DNA of 64,000 nucleotides. Origin: JAVVHH01 sp963835135 (GTDB lineage: Bacteria > Pseudomonadota > Alphaproteobacteria > Acetobacterales > Acetobacteraceae). The translations under genes and the position numbers were made by a program. Shown here piece by piece: positions 34,536 to 43,721 of the stretch. The notes below the pieces were generated by a model. It was given only the letters and a program-made list of their open reading frames with translations. It was not told the origin of the DNA and searched no databases. Numbering within the stretch: the stretch's first letter is position 1; each line of letters begins with the position of its first letter. The stretch spans positions 496,001-560,000 of the forward strand of contig CAWIEF010000003.1 in NCBI GenBank assembly GCA_963835135.1, read 5' to 3'.

Positions 34536-35944
34536 ACGGTGTTCCCCAAGACGGTGTTTCGCCCCACGAAGGCGCGGACTTTGGCCTCGATGATCTCGAG
34601 TTGGGCAGGCGCGCAGGTGAAGTGTTCCGTCCTCTCATATAGGTTTGAAAGCCGCGATGGCAGGGGGGGCCGCGTTCCGATCGCCGCCTGCATGGCATCC
34701 GGGAACTTGGCCGGATGCGCGGTGGCGGCCGCGATGGTCGGGATATGGTCGAGCGGGAACTGCCGCGCGGCGGCGATGCCGATCGCGGTATGCGGGTCCG
34801 CCAGGTAGCCCTGGCCCCAGAGCCGGCGGATCTCGGCGGTCGTGCCGTCGTCGTCGAGCCGGTAGCCCTGGAACAAGGTGCGGGCGCGGTGCCAGGACGC
34901 CTCGGGCACGCCCATGTGGCCGTTGGACCGGAAGCCTCGCATGGTGGCGGCAGTTGCCGCCGGGTCGCGGTCGAGCAGCTCGAACAGCAGGCGCTCGAAA
35001 TTGCTGCTGATCTGGATGTCCATGCTGGGCGATAGGCTGGGCTCGACGGTGCGGATGCTCATGTCGTTGGTGTCGAGGAAGCGGGTCAGGATGTCGTTGC
35101 GGTTGCTGGCCACGATCAGCCGCGCGATCGGCACGCCCATACGGCGCGCGGCCCAGGCGGCCAGCACATTGCCGAAATTGCCGGTGGGCACGCTGAAGGC
35201 GACCTCGCGGTCCGGGCTGCCGAGGGCTACGGCGGCGGCGACATAGTAGGGGATCTGGGCCGCGACGCGGGCCCAGTTGATGCTGTTGACGGCCGACAGC
35301 CGCAGTTCGGCGCGGAACGGCGCGTCGGCGAACATGGCCTTGACCAGATCCTGGCAGTCGTCGAACGTCCCCTCGACCGCGATGTTCTCGATGTTGGCGG
35401 CACTGACGGTCGTCATCTGCCGGCGTTGCACCTCGCTGGTACGGCCCCTTGGGTGCAGGACGACGACGTCGAGCTGAGCCCGGTCCTGGAACGCCTCGAT
35501 CGCTGCCGAACCGGTGTCGCCCGACGTGGCGGCGACGATGGTGACGCGCTCGCCGCGCTCGCTCAGCACCAAGTCGAACAGGCGGCCGAGGACCTGCATC
35601 GCCATGTCCTTGAAGGCGAGCGTCGGCCCGTGGAACAGCTCAAGCGACCAGAGTCCGGTCTCGAGCTGCACCAGCGGCACGACGGCCGGAGTGCCGAACC
35701 CGGCGTAAGCGTCACGGCATAGATCCCGCAGCGTGTCGGACGCGATGCAGTCGCCGACGAACAGATGCAGCACCCGAGCGGCGATCTCGGGATAGGGCAT
35801 GCCGCGCATCGAGCGGAGGTCGGAGGGCGAGAAGGTCGGCCACACCTCAGGCACGAACAGCCCGCCATCCTCGGCCAGCCCGGCCAGGAGAACTCCGGCG
35901 AAATCACGCGCCGGAGCCTGCCCGCGGGTCGAGATGTAGCGCAC
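34532..35944 (-). CDS. thrC: Threonine synthase
   Basis: A 470-residue PLP enzyme converting O-phosphohomoserine to threonine. The start is GTG at 35944 (RYISTRGQAPARDFAGVLL). The PLP lysine is in FHGPTLAFKDMAMQ near residue 110. The ATSGDTGSAAIEAF phosphate loop is near residue 140, and PTGNFGNVLAAW near residue 255 completes the cofactor site. Its length and domain order match the long bacterial class. It heads a three-gene operon with the M16 peptidase and pmbA. Confidence 0.95.
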   Translation of the reverse strand: MRYISTRGQAPARDFAGVLLAGLAEDGGLFVPEVWPTFSPSDLRSMRGMPYPEIAARVLHLFVGDCIASDTLRDLCRDAYAGFGTPAVVPLVQLETGLWSLELFHGPTLAFKDMAMQVLGRLFDLVLSERGERVTIVAATSGDTGSAAIEAFQDRAQLDVVVLHPRGRTSEVQRRQMTTVSAANIENIAVEGTFDDCQDLVKAMFADAPFRAELRLSAVNSINWARVAAQIPYYVAAAVALGSPDREVAFSVPTGNFGNVLAAWAARRMGVPIARLIVASNRNDILTRFLDTNDMSIRTVEPSLSPSMDIQISSNFERLLFELLDRDPAATAATMRGFRSNGHMGVPEASWHRARTLFQGYRLDDDGTTAEIRRLWGQGYLADPHTAIGIAAARQFPLDHIPTIAAATAHPAKFPDAMQAAIGTRPPLPSRLSNLYERTEHFTCAPAQLEIIEAKVRAFVGRNTVLGNTV

Positions 35945-35952
35945 GAGAGCGG

Positions 35953-36243
35953 CTACTTGTCCTCCTTGCCTGCCTCGTCGTCGTCCTCGTCGGCCTCGTC
36001 TTCCTCCTCATCGTCTTCCTGGCTCTCGTACCATTCCATGACGTCGTCGTGGAAATCGGGGTCGTTGAGCAGGCGCATCGCGAGTGCTACGGCGATGCCG
36101 TAGGGCTCGGGCACGTCGGTCGCGCCTTCGGGTAACTCGCGGGCGGGAACGACTCGGACGGTCATCGAGCCGTCCTCCTCGCCGATCACGAGCGCCACTT
36201 CGGACGGTTCGAGATCGATCGGCGTCATGTTCGGGTCAGCCAT
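35953..36243 (-). CDS. Small protein with extreme acidic tail, unknown function
   Basis: A 96-residue soluble protein with no family I can name. The start at 36243 has GGAG eight bases upstream. The first 70 residues look folded (PIDLEPSEVALVIGEEDG, RVVPARELPEG, PYGIAVALAMRLLNDPDF), and the last 25 are nearly all Glu/Asp (QEDDEEEDEADEDDDEAG). It is eight bases upstream of thrC on the same strand, so probably in the same transcript. The acidic tail is typical of proteins that bind basic partners, but nothing more can be said. Confidence 0.7.
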   Translation of the reverse strand: MADPNMTPIDLEPSEVALVIGEEDGSMTVRVVPARELPEGATDVPEPYGIAVALAMRLLNDPDFHDDVMEWYESQEDDEEEDEADEDDDEAGKEDK

Positions 36244-36346
36244 TCCAGGTACTCCTGTTCCAGTCGGGGAAGTCGGCCCAGCGAAAACGCTGTGGGCGCG
36301 AAACGTGGGCGGGGCTCTACCATCAAGCCGCGCCTCCGCCAATCGG

Positions 36347-37849
36347 TCAGTGCAGGCTTGGAGCGCCGAGATAGCGGGCCGTCAGATGCGCCTCGAAGTC
36401 GGAGGGGTCGAGGCGTTTGCCGGTCGCGAAAGCGAGCAGATCGTTGAAGCCGAGGCGGTTGCCTTGGCCATGCACCTTGGCGCGGAGCCAGCCCAGCAGC
36501 GGCTGCAGGTCACCGCGCCCGATCGCGTCGTCGAGGCCGTCGATCTCGCGCCGGGCGGCGGTCATGAGCTGCGCCGCGCCCATCGCGCCGAGCGTATAGC
36601 TGGGGAAGTAGCCGAACAGGCCCGCATACCAGTGGATGTCCTGCAGGCAGCCACGGGCGTCATCGGGCGGGGTGATGCCGAGCAGGCCCTGCAATCCGTC
36701 GCGCCAGGCGCCGGGCAGGTCCACCACTTGCAGGTCGCCGGCGACGAGCGCGCGTTCGAGCCGGAAGCGCACGATGACGTGGGCCGGGTAGGTCATCTCG
36801 TCGGCGTCGACCCGGATGAAGCCGCGCTCGACCCGGCGCCAGAGCCGGCGGAGGTTGTCGGGGTCATACGGCGCGGCGTCGCCGCCGAAGGTGCCGTGCA
36901 GCTCCGGTCCAAGCCAGCGCAGGAACGCGTCGCTCCGGCAGGCCTGCATTTCCATGATGAGGGATTGGCTCTCATGGGCCGCCATGCCGGCCGCGGTTCC
37001 CACCGGCTGCCGGGCGAATTCGACGGGCAGACCGCGCTCGTACAGCCCGTGTCCGGACTCATGCAGCACGCCCATCAGCGCTTGCGCCGGGTCATGCTCG
37101 TTGTAGCGCGTGGTGATGCGGACGTCGGTCGGGGTTCCGCCGCAGAACGGGTGGGCGGAGCGGTCGAGGCGGAAATGTTCCGTCTCGAGCCCGGCCCGCG
37201 CGGCGAGATGGCGGCACAGCCCCTCCTGCCGATCGGCCGGGAACACGCCGTCGAGCGATAGCGGCGCTCCGTGGCGCGCCTGGATCTCCTCCGCCCGCGG
37301 CAGGGCATCGCGCATCCAACGCTCGTAGCGGTCGAATACCGGCTCCACGTCCGCGGCCGTGATCCCGCGCTGGAAGCCGTCCATCAGCGCATCGTAGGAC
37401 GACAGCCCGAGCGCAGGGGCCAGAGCGGTCGCGGCCTGGCGGGTGAGTGAAACGACCTCGGCCAAGTAAGGAGACACGGAGGCGAAGTCCGAACGCGCCC
37501 TCGCCTCCCGCCAGACCTGCTCGCAGGTCGAGTGGGCGCGCGCCTGGGCCTCGACCAGATCTGCGGGCAAGGCCGTCGCGCGGACATAGGCGTGACGCAT
37601 GAGATGGAGGTTGGCGGCCTCCCAATCGCGGCCGGGGGCGGCCTGCTCGGCAGCAGCAAGATCGTCGCCGACCGCGGTCTCGGTCAGCATGGCGTGCTCC
37701 ATGCCGGCGAGCACGGCGAGTTGGTCGCCGCGCGCCTTGCCGCCGCCGGCGGGCATCATCGCCGAGGCATCCCAGCTCAGGACGGCGCTGGCTTCGCCGA
37801 GCGTGGCAATGCGGGCAAAGCGGTCGGTCAGGCGGTCGTAAGGGCTCAT
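36347..37849 (-). CDS. M32 family metallocarboxypeptidase (Taq-type)
   Basis: A 500-residue zinc carboxypeptidase of family M32, a cytoplasmic all-helical enzyme removing C-terminal residues from peptides. The zinc motif is HESGH in GVLHESGHGLYERGL near residue 270. The downstream glutamate ligand is in AAHESQSLIME. The family motifs DVRITTRY (replacing DPRTT-like sequence) and HWYAGLFGYFPSYTLGAM near residue 420 are also seen. Its start overlaps the surf1 stop (ATGA). Confidence 0.93.
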   Translation of the reverse strand: MSPYDRLTDRFARIATLGEASAVLSWDASAMMPAGGGKARGDQLAVLAGMEHAMLTETAVGDDLAAAEQAAPGRDWEAANLHLMRHAYVRATALPADLVEAQARAHSTCEQVWREARARSDFASVSPYLAEVVSLTRQAATALAPALGLSSYDALMDGFQRGITAADVEPVFDRYERWMRDALPRAEEIQARHGAPLSLDGVFPADRQEGLCRHLAARAGLETEHFRLDRSAHPFCGGTPTDVRITTRYNEHDPAQALMGVLHESGHGLYERGLPVEFARQPVGTAAGMAAHESQSLIMEMQACRSDAFLRWLGPELHGTFGGDAAPYDPDNLRRLWRRVERGFIRVDADEMTYPAHVIVRFRLERALVAGDLQVVDLPGAWRDGLQGLLGITPPDDARGCLQDIHWYAGLFGYFPSYTLGAMGAAQLMTAARREIDGLDDAIGRGDLQPLLGWLRAKVHGQGNRLGFNDLLAFATGKRLDPSDFEAHLTARYLGAPSLH

Positions 37850-38478
37850 CGGCGCAGAGTTCTCCGGACGAAGACGGCGAAGACGCCGATCAGGCAGGCG
37901 GCGAGGCCGAACCAGGTGACGGCGTAGCCGAGGTGGTCATTGGGGGGGCGGGGCAGCGCCTGGGCCGGCGCAGGCAGAGCATCGGCGGAGCCGAGCGCCA
38001 CCAGCGTGTATGGTTCGACGTCCGCAAGGCCGAGCGCGGCGGCGATCGGGGCCGGGTCGAGCGACCAGAAGCGGCGCTGCGGCAGATCGGGGTTCGGCGC
38101 AAACGGTCCGGCGGGTTCGGGCGGCCGGACGTAGCCGGTGATGGTCACCGGACCGGGCCCGGCCGGAGCCGGCGCGTCGTCGGGGTACCAACCGCGGTCC
38201 ACCAGGATCGGCCGCTGCCCCGGGCGGTCGAGCGGGACGATCAGCTGGGAGCCCAGCTTCGGGCCGTCAACGGTGCTGCGGACCTCCGAGCCATAGTGCG
38301 CGACCGAACCCTCACGCAGCCGGCCGGACACCTCCACCTTCTCGAACGGGACCGGCGACGCCGGCAGCGGAATAGCCGGCGCGGCTTCGGCGCGGTCGAT
38401 GTCGGCCAGCAGATGCTCTTTCCAGTGCAGCCGCTCGACCTGCCACACGCCCAGGCCCACCGTGAGCGCGAGCATCAA
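37846..38478 (-). CDS. surf1: SURF1 family cytochrome oxidase assembly protein
   Basis: A protein of about 210 residues needed for heme a insertion into cytochrome oxidase. The two membrane helices are at the ends (LMLALTVGLGVWQVERL and YAVTWFGLAACLIGVFAVF), with the periplasmic SURF1 domain between (ILVDRGWYP, VTITGYVRPPEP). The start is unclear. The only in-frame standard starts, TTG 38478 and ATG 38475, fall inside the first helix, while the typical basic N-terminus ARRLVWPAIS is encoded just upstream in frame without ATG, GTG or TTG. A CTG at 38505 or a lost base could explain this. It follows ctaE in the oxidase operon. Confidence 0.85.
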   Translation of the reverse strand: MMLALTVGLGVWQVERLHWKEHLLADIDRAEAAPAIPLPASPVPFEKVEVSGRLREGSVAHYGSEVRSTVDGPKLGSQLIVPLDRPGQRPILVDRGWYPDDAPAPAGPGPVTITGYVRPPEPAGPFAPNPDLPQRRFWSLDPAPIAAALGLADVEPYTLVALGSADALPAPAQALPRPPNDHLGYAVTWFGLAACLIGVFAVFVRRTLRR

Positions 38479-38518
38479 CGAGGTTGAGATCGCCGGCCAT
38501 ACCAGCCGGCGCGCCGAC

Positions 38519-39421
38519 CTACTCGACGACGTTGGAGATGCCGCCGATGTAAATGCAGACGAACAGGAACAGCCACACCACGTCGACGAAGTGCCAATAC
38601 CAGGCCGCCGCTTCGAAACCGAAGTGCCGCTGCGGGCTGAACTCGCCGCCGCGGGCGCGGAACCAGCACACGATCAGGAACGCGGTGCCGACCATGACGT
38701 GGAAGCCGTGGAACCCGGTCGCGAGGAAGAACACCGACGGGTACACGCCGCCCCCGTTGAACTTGAACGGGGCGTCGGAATACTCGATCGCCTGGAACGT
38801 GGTGAAGCTCAGGCCGAGCAGGATCGTCAGACCCAGCGCCATGACGAGGTGCTTGCGATCACCCTCGATCAGCGAGTGGTGCGCCCAGGTCACGGTCGTG
38901 CCGGACAGCAGCAGGATGAGCGTGTTGAGCAGCGGCAGGCCGAACGGATTGAACGTGTGCACGCCGGTCGGCGGCCAGGCGGGCGTTGCGGCGTCGAGCA
39001 CGTGCTCCGGGTAGAGCGAGAAGTGGAAATACGCCCAGAAGAAGCCGACGAAGAACATGACCTCGCTGGCGATGAACAGCATCATGCCATAGCGCAGACC
39101 GAGCCGGACGACCGCGGTATGCAGGCCCGGAGTCTTGCTCTCCCGCAACACGTCGCGCCACCACATGACGCTGATCGCGAGTGTGAGGATGATCCCGGCG
39201 AAGAACGGGAGCTTGCTGATCCCGTGCGCCCACTCGACGATGCCGAACAGAGTCAGGCCGCCGCCCAACGCGCCAAGCAGCGGCCAAGGGCTGGGGTCGA
39301 CGAGGTGATAGGGCTGCTTCATGCCCGACAGGTCCATCGACGCGCCCGCATGGTGGGGATCGCGGGTCACAACGGTCATGGGCGCGGCGTTGAGCGGAGC
39401 GGTGGTCGTTTGTGGGGTCAT
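38519..39421 (-). CDS. ctaE: Cytochrome c oxidase subunit III
   Basis: A 300-residue integral membrane subunit of the aa3-type oxidase with seven predicted helices. Typical motifs are KQPYHLVDPSPWPLLGALG near the N-terminus, the MFFVGFFWAYFHFSL helix, LLLSGTTVTWAHHSL, and the final WYWHFVDVVWLFLFVCIYI. Glutamate and histidine residues of the conserved core are present. It follows ctaG by 25 bases in the cox operon. A preceding in-frame TTG at 39424 is less likely than the ATG chosen here. Confidence 0.96.
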   Translation of the reverse strand: MTPQTTTAPLNAAPMTVVTRDPHHAGASMDLSGMKQPYHLVDPSPWPLLGALGGGLTLFGIVEWAHGISKLPFFAGIILTLAISVMWWRDVLRESKTPGLHTAVVRLGLRYGMMLFIASEVMFFVGFFWAYFHFSLYPEHVLDAATPAWPPTGVHTFNPFGLPLLNTLILLLSGTTVTWAHHSLIEGDRKHLVMALGLTILLGLSFTTFQAIEYSDAPFKFNGGGVYPSVFFLATGFHGFHVMVGTAFLIVCWFRARGGEFSPQRHFGFEAAAWYWHFVDVVWLFLFVCIYIGGISNVVE

Positions 39422-39446
39422 CAAATCTCGTCCGTAAGCCGGCGCA

Positions 39447-40073
39447 TCATCGCGAAATCGCCGCGCAACTCAAGTCCGCACTCGTCGGGCTGGCTTCGGC
39501 GCGGGCCCCGACATGCGGACCGGCGTGCTCGAGGCCGCCGTTGCGGGCAGCGTCATCGATCGATCGGAAGAACGTGTACGACAGAGTGATAGTATGCACG
39601 TCGCGAGTTGCCGGGTCTGTGGCGATGGCCGGGTCGACCCAGAAACTCAGCGGAAACTGCATTTCCTGCCCGGCAGCGAGCGTCTGCTCGTTGAAGCAGA
39701 AGCAGGCGGTCTTGTGAAAGTAGTGGCCGACCTTCTCCGGCGTCACGTTGTAGGTCGCAACACCGGTGACCGCCCGCCCCGCCGCGTTCATGCCGACGTA
39801 ATGCGCGAGATTTTCCTCGCCCAGCTTGACCGTCAACGCGCGCTGCCCGGGCGTGAACGTCCACGGCAGGCTGGGACTGGTGTTGGCATCGAAGCGGACG
39901 GTGATGGAGCCGCCTTCGGCGCCGGGACCGGTCGCGCCGCCGATCTGCGGCGTGCCGCCATAGCCGGTGGCGGCGCAGAACACACGGTAGAGCGGCACCG
40001 CGGCAAACGAGAGGCCGACCATACCAGCGATCGTGACCGCCAGGCCGCCGGCGAGGATCGAATTGCGGCGCAT
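39447..40073 (-). CDS. ctaG: Cytochrome c oxidase assembly protein CtaG/Cox11
   Basis: A 208-residue copper chaperone that delivers CuB to subunit I. One N-terminal membrane anchor (ILAGGLAVTIAGMVGLSFA) is followed by a periplasmic beta-rich domain. PLYRVFCAATGYGGT near residue 27 is conserved. The copper-binding CFCF motif in HKTACFCFNEQTL near residue 120 is intact. The ATG shares one base with the stop of the small coxF-like gene upstream (TGATG). Confidence 0.95.
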   Translation of the reverse strand: MRRNSILAGGLAVTIAGMVGLSFAAVPLYRVFCAATGYGGTPQIGGATGPGAEGGSITVRFDANTSPSLPWTFTPGQRALTVKLGEENLAHYVGMNAAGRAVTGVATYNVTPEKVGHYFHKTACFCFNEQTLAAGQEMQFPLSFWVDPAIATDPATRDVHTITLSYTFFRSIDDAARNGGLEHAGPHVGARAEASPTSADLSCAAISR

Positions 40074-40210
40074 CAGTGAACCTTGAACTTGACGATGGCG
40101 ATTGCGTAGAACAGCGCCGAGAGCGAGAGCAGGACGATCAGAAGGGCGAGGTTGCGAACGCGCTGCCGCCGCTTGATCTCGGCGTCGCTGAGCCTGACAT
40201 CGTTCGCCAC
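40073..40210 (-). CDS. coxF: CoxF-like 45-residue membrane protein between ctaB and ctaG
   Basis: A short gene, translated by eye from GTG at 40210 to TGA at 40073-40075. The product starts with a charged region (ANDVRLSDAEIKRRQRVR), has one hydrophobic helix (NLALLIVLLSLSALFYAI) and ends IVKFKVH. Small proteins of this type and place (between heme o synthase and Cox11) occur in alphaproteobacterial cox operons and are called CoxF; their function is not firmly known. The start lies four bases before the ctaB stop and the end overlaps the ctaG ATG, so it is fully embedded in the operon. Confidence 0.8.
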   Translation of the reverse strand: MANDVRLSDAEIKRRQRVRNLALLIVLLSLSALFYAIAIVKFKVH

Positions 40211-40214
40211 CGCG

Positions 40215-41135
40215 TCACCAGACCAGATGATCGACAGCGAGCGCGAAGAACAGCAGGAACAAGTAGAGCAGCGAGTATTTGAAGGTCCACCTGGCGGGCG
40301 CGTCCTTGGTCAGGCTGCGGCCGGCCTCATCCTGCTTGTCGGTCACCATCCGGACTGCGCCATAGATGAACAGCGCGCCGAGGATGCCCGCGGCGATGCC
40401 GTACGGTAGCCCGGCGTAGCCGAACGCATATGGGGTGAGCGAGGCTATGACCAGGACGAGCGTATAGGCGAACACATGCCACCGGGTCGAGCGGGCGCCT
40501 GCCACGACCGGCAGCATCGGCACGCCGGCGCGAGCGTAATCGCCAGACGCATAGAGCGACAACGCCCAAAAATGCGGCGGCGTCCAGAAGAACACGATGG
40601 CGAACATCAGCAGCGGAAGAACGCCGACCGAGCCGGTCGCCGCCGCCCAGCCGATGATGGGGGGGAATGCCCCGGCAGCGCCGCCGATGACGATGTTCTG
40701 CGGCGTGCGGCGCTTCAGCCACATCGTATAGACGACGACGTAGAACAGGATCGAGACCGCCAGCCATGTCGCGGCGACCACGTTGGTCGCCAGATACATG
40801 AGCAGCACCGAGGCCACCGCCAGCACAACGCCGAAGCCGAGGACCGAGCCCGCGTCGATGCGGCCATCCGGGATCGGCCGGCTCGCAGTCCGCCGCATGA
40901 TCGCGTCGATGTCGCGGTCGTACCACATATTGATCGCGCCGGCCGCGCCGGCGGCGACCGCGATGCAGAGGACCGCCGTGAAGGCCAGGACCGGATTGAG
41001 CGGCACCGGTGCGACGACCATCCCGATCGCGCCGGTGAACACCACGAGGCTGACCACGCGCGGCTTGAGCAGCACGATCCAGTCACGGAGTTCTGCCGAG
41101 CTCTCGCCCGGCAGGATATGCGACGCGTCAGACAT
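40215..41135 (-). CDS. ctaB: Heme o synthase (protoheme IX farnesyltransferase)
   Basis: A 306-residue UbiA-family membrane prenyltransferase that farnesylates heme b to heme o for the oxidase. The first Asp-rich motif is in INMWYDRDIDAIMRRT near residue 90, which coordinates the prenyl diphosphate through magnesium. KPRVVSLVVFTGAIGM, RRTPQNIVIGGAAGAFPP and FFWTPPHFWALSL are family hallmarks. Eight or nine helices are expected. The ATG at 41135 overlaps the ctaD stop (TGATG). Confidence 0.96.
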   Translation of the reverse strand: MSDASHILPGESSAELRDWIVLLKPRVVSLVVFTGAIGMVVAPVPLNPVLAFTAVLCIAVAAGAAGAINMWYDRDIDAIMRRTASRPIPDGRIDAGSVLGFGVVLAVASVLLMYLATNVVAATWLAVSILFYVVVYTMWLKRRTPQNIVIGGAAGAFPPIIGWAAATGSVGVLPLLMFAIVFFWTPPHFWALSLYASGDYARAGVPMLPVVAGARSTRWHVFAYTLVLVIASLTPYAFGYAGLPYGIAAGILGALFIYGAVRMVTDKQDEAGRSLTKDAPARWTFKYSLLYLFLLFFALAVDHLVW

Positions 41136-42736
41136 CAGCGGATCCGCGGCAGTTCCTCGAAGGTGTGGAACGGCGGCGGAGAGCTGACGGTCCACTCGAG
41201 CGTCGTGGCGCCCTCACCCCAGTAGTTGTCGGCCACACGCACCTTCGACGTGAACGTGCGGAAGACGACGTAGAGGAACACCAGGACAGACGCCGCCGAG
41301 ATATACGCGCCGATCGAGGCCACGTAGTTCCAGCCGTGGAAGGCGTCCGGATAATCGGGGTAGCGGCGCGGCATGCCGGCCAGACCCAAGAAGTGCATCG
41401 GGAAGAACGTCAGGTTGACGCCGATGAACGTCATCCAGAAATGCACCTGGCCCCAGAACTCCGGATACTGACGGCCCGACATCTTGCCGATCCAGTAGTA
41501 GAAACCGGCGAAGATCGAGAACACGGCCCCGAGGCTCAGCACGTAGTGGAAGTGCGCGACCACATAGTAGGTGTTGTGGATGATCTGGTCGATGCTGGCG
41601 TTCGACAGCACGATACCGGTGACGCCGCCGAGGGTGAACAGGAAGATGAACCCGATGGCGAACAGCATCGGCGTCTTCAGCTCGATCGATCCGCCCCACA
41701 TGGTTGCGATCCAGGAGAAGATCTTGATGCCGGTGGGCACCGCGATGATCATGGTCGCGGCCATGAAGTAGGCCCGGGTGTCGACGCTGATGCCGGAGAC
41801 GAACATGTGGTGCGCCCACACGACGAACCCGACGACGCCGATGGCGATCATGGCGTAGGCCATGCCGAGATAGCCGAAGATGGGCTTGCGGCTGAACGTC
41901 GAGATCACGTGGCTGACCATGCCGAAGCCCGGCAGGATCATGATGTAGACCTCGGGATGGCCGAAGAACCAGAACAGGTGCTGGAACAAGACCGGGTCGC
42001 CGCCGCCCTGCGGATCGAAGAAAGCGGTGCCGAAGTTACGGTCGGTGATCAACATGGTGATCGCGCCGGCCAGCACGGGGATGGACAGCAGCAGCAGGAA
42101 CGCGGTCACGAGCATCGACCAGACGAACAGCGGCATCTTGTGCAGGGTCATACCCGGCGCACGCATGTTGAAGATCGTCGTGATGAAGTTGATCGCGCCC
42201 AGCAGCGACGAGACACCCGCGAGGTGGAGCGCGAACAGCGTGTAGTCCATCGCCGGGCCCGAATGGTAGGTCGCCGAAGACAGCGGCGGATACAGCGTCC
42301 AGCCCGGGCCGGCGCCGTCGCCGGTGAACAGGCCCGCCATGATCAGGCAGAACGCCGGCACGAGCAGCCAGAAGCTGATGTTGTTCAGCCGCGGGAAGGC
42401 CATGTCGGGCGCGCCGATCATGATCGGCACAAACCAGTTGCCGAATCCGCCGATCATGGCCGGCATCACCATGAAGAAGATCATGATCAGTCCGTGCGCG
42501 GTGACGGTGGCGTTCCAGGCCTGCCCATCCTTGAAATACTGCATCCCGGGGTTCATCAGTTCCATGCGCATTTGCACGGACAACGCCACACCGACGATCC
42601 CCGCGCACACCGCGAAAATCAGATAGAGCGAACCAATATCCTTATGGTTCGTGCTGAACAGCCAGCGCTTGACGAAACCCGGATAGTGCCCGTGGTCGTC
42701 GCCGTGCGCGTGGACATCTTTCGTCGTCGCGGACAT
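41135..42736 (-). CDS. ctaD: Cytochrome c oxidase subunit I
   Basis: A 533-residue heme-copper oxidase core subunit of the aa3 type, with 12 helices. The heme a ligand is in NATVTAHGLIMIFFMVMP. The CuB and cross-linked His-Tyr site is in WFFGHPEVYIMILPGFG near residue 255, with the HHMF pair (WAHHMFVSG) and the heme a3/a ligands in VVAHFHYVLSLGAVF. The D- and K-channel residues appear present (GNWFVP, SYMEF-like region). It is co-transcribed with ctaC (29 bases upstream) and ctaB. Confidence 0.97.
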   Translation of the reverse strand: MSATTKDVHAHGDDHGHYPGFVKRWLFSTNHKDIGSLYLIFAVCAGIVGVALSVQMRMELMNPGMQYFKDGQAWNATVTAHGLIMIFFMVMPAMIGGFGNWFVPIMIGAPDMAFPRLNNISFWLLVPAFCLIMAGLFTGDGAGPGWTLYPPLSSATYHSGPAMDYTLFALHLAGVSSLLGAINFITTIFNMRAPGMTLHKMPLFVWSMLVTAFLLLLSIPVLAGAITMLITDRNFGTAFFDPQGGGDPVLFQHLFWFFGHPEVYIMILPGFGMVSHVISTFSRKPIFGYLGMAYAMIAIGVVGFVVWAHHMFVSGISVDTRAYFMAATMIIAVPTGIKIFSWIATMWGGSIELKTPMLFAIGFIFLFTLGGVTGIVLSNASIDQIIHNTYYVVAHFHYVLSLGAVFSIFAGFYYWIGKMSGRQYPEFWGQVHFWMTFIGVNLTFFPMHFLGLAGMPRRYPDYPDAFHGWNYVASIGAYISAASVLVFLYVVFRTFTSKVRVADNYWGEGATTLEWTVSSPPPFHTFEELPRIR

Positions 42737-42765
42737 CTACTTTCTCCTGTCACGCTCGATGTGGG

Positions 42766-43620
42766 TCAGCGCACCGTCTCTGCAACCGATGCCAAGCGCT
42801 GCTCGCCGCCCTCGGGGCTGGGCACAGGAACGCTGGCATACTTCGTCTTGGCCTGTTCCGCCCACTTGGTGAAGTCGTCGGGGCTGAGCGCCTCGACGGC
42901 GATGGGCATCACCGAATGATTGGTGCCACAAATCTGATTGCACTCGCCATAGTAAACGCCGGGCTTGTCGACCCGGACCCAGGTCTCGACAGTCCGGCCA
43001 GGGATCGCATAGCGCTGCACACCCAAGGAGGGGATGAAGAAGCTATGGATCACGTCCATGCTGGTGGCCAGGATACGGATGTTCTTACCCGCGGGAACGA
43101 CCAGCCGGTTGTCGACCGAAAGATGGCGCAGGTCGCCGGGCTTGAGGTCCTCGTCCTGGACCATGTTGCTGATGTAGCTGAACCCGCCGTTGTCGGGATA
43201 ACCATACTCCCAGTTCCACTGATGTCCGGTGACCTTGATGGTCAGCGCGGGGTCATCGGTCCGATCCTCGTAGTAGACGAGCCGGAACGAGGGAATGGCG
43301 ATCAGCACCAGGATCAACACCGGCAGCAGCGTCCATGCGACTTCGAGCGCGGTATGATGGCTGATCCGGCTCGCGGTCGGGTTCTTCGACGCGCGGTAGC
43401 GCCAGATCACAAAGCCGATCAAGGCAGCGACGAAGACCGTCACCAGCGTCATCAGCCATAGCACCAGGGAGTGCAACCCCTCGATCCCCTGCATCACCGA
43501 GCTCTGCGGCGCCTGGAAGCCGAGCTGCCACGGCGCGGGCGCCTGCGCCATCGCAGGCCCGGCGATCACGAGGCCGGCGCCGCCCATCATCGCGGCCCGA
43601 AGCCGCTGGTTAACCTGCAT
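42766..43620 (-). CDS. ctaC: Cytochrome c oxidase subunit II
   Basis: A 284-residue subunit carrying the CuA centre that receives electrons from cytochrome c. A signal peptide (MMGGAGLVIAGPAMA) is followed by two membrane helices (LVLWLMTLVTVFVAALIGF and VAWTLLPVLILVLIAIP). The periplasmic cupredoxin domain has the aromatic patch GHQWNWEYGYPD and the CuA ligands in VIHSFFIP and YGECNQICGTNHSVMPI. It is the first gene of the oxidase operon. Confidence 0.97.
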   Translation of the reverse strand: MQVNQRLRAAMMGGAGLVIAGPAMAQAPAPWQLGFQAPQSSVMQGIEGLHSLVLWLMTLVTVFVAALIGFVIWRYRASKNPTASRISHHTALEVAWTLLPVLILVLIAIPSFRLVYYEDRTDDPALTIKVTGHQWNWEYGYPDNGGFSYISNMVQDEDLKPGDLRHLSVDNRLVVPAGKNIRILATSMDVIHSFFIPSLGVQRYAIPGRTVETWVRVDKPGVYYGECNQICGTNHSVMPIAVEALSPDDFTKWAEQAKTKYASVPVPSPEGGEQRLASVAETVR

Positions 43621-43721
43621 CTCGCCACAATCCTATCGTTCGCGTCCGGCTCGCGCCGCATCGCAGGGAGTATCTAACCCCCTTCGCCAGATCAAGTAGA
43701 GCAGCGCAACGGCTGCTCCGG

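Noticed and set aside
33274..34698. Open frame making pmbA part of a 917-residue protein
   Set aside because: The upstream part is a shadow of the M16 peptidase gene in another frame; PmbA starts at 33273 in an ATGA overlap.
41165..42919. 584-codon plus-strand frame antisense to ctaD and ctaC
   Set aside because: His/Asp/Arg-rich shadow without motifs; the oxidase subunits on the minus strand are unambiguous.
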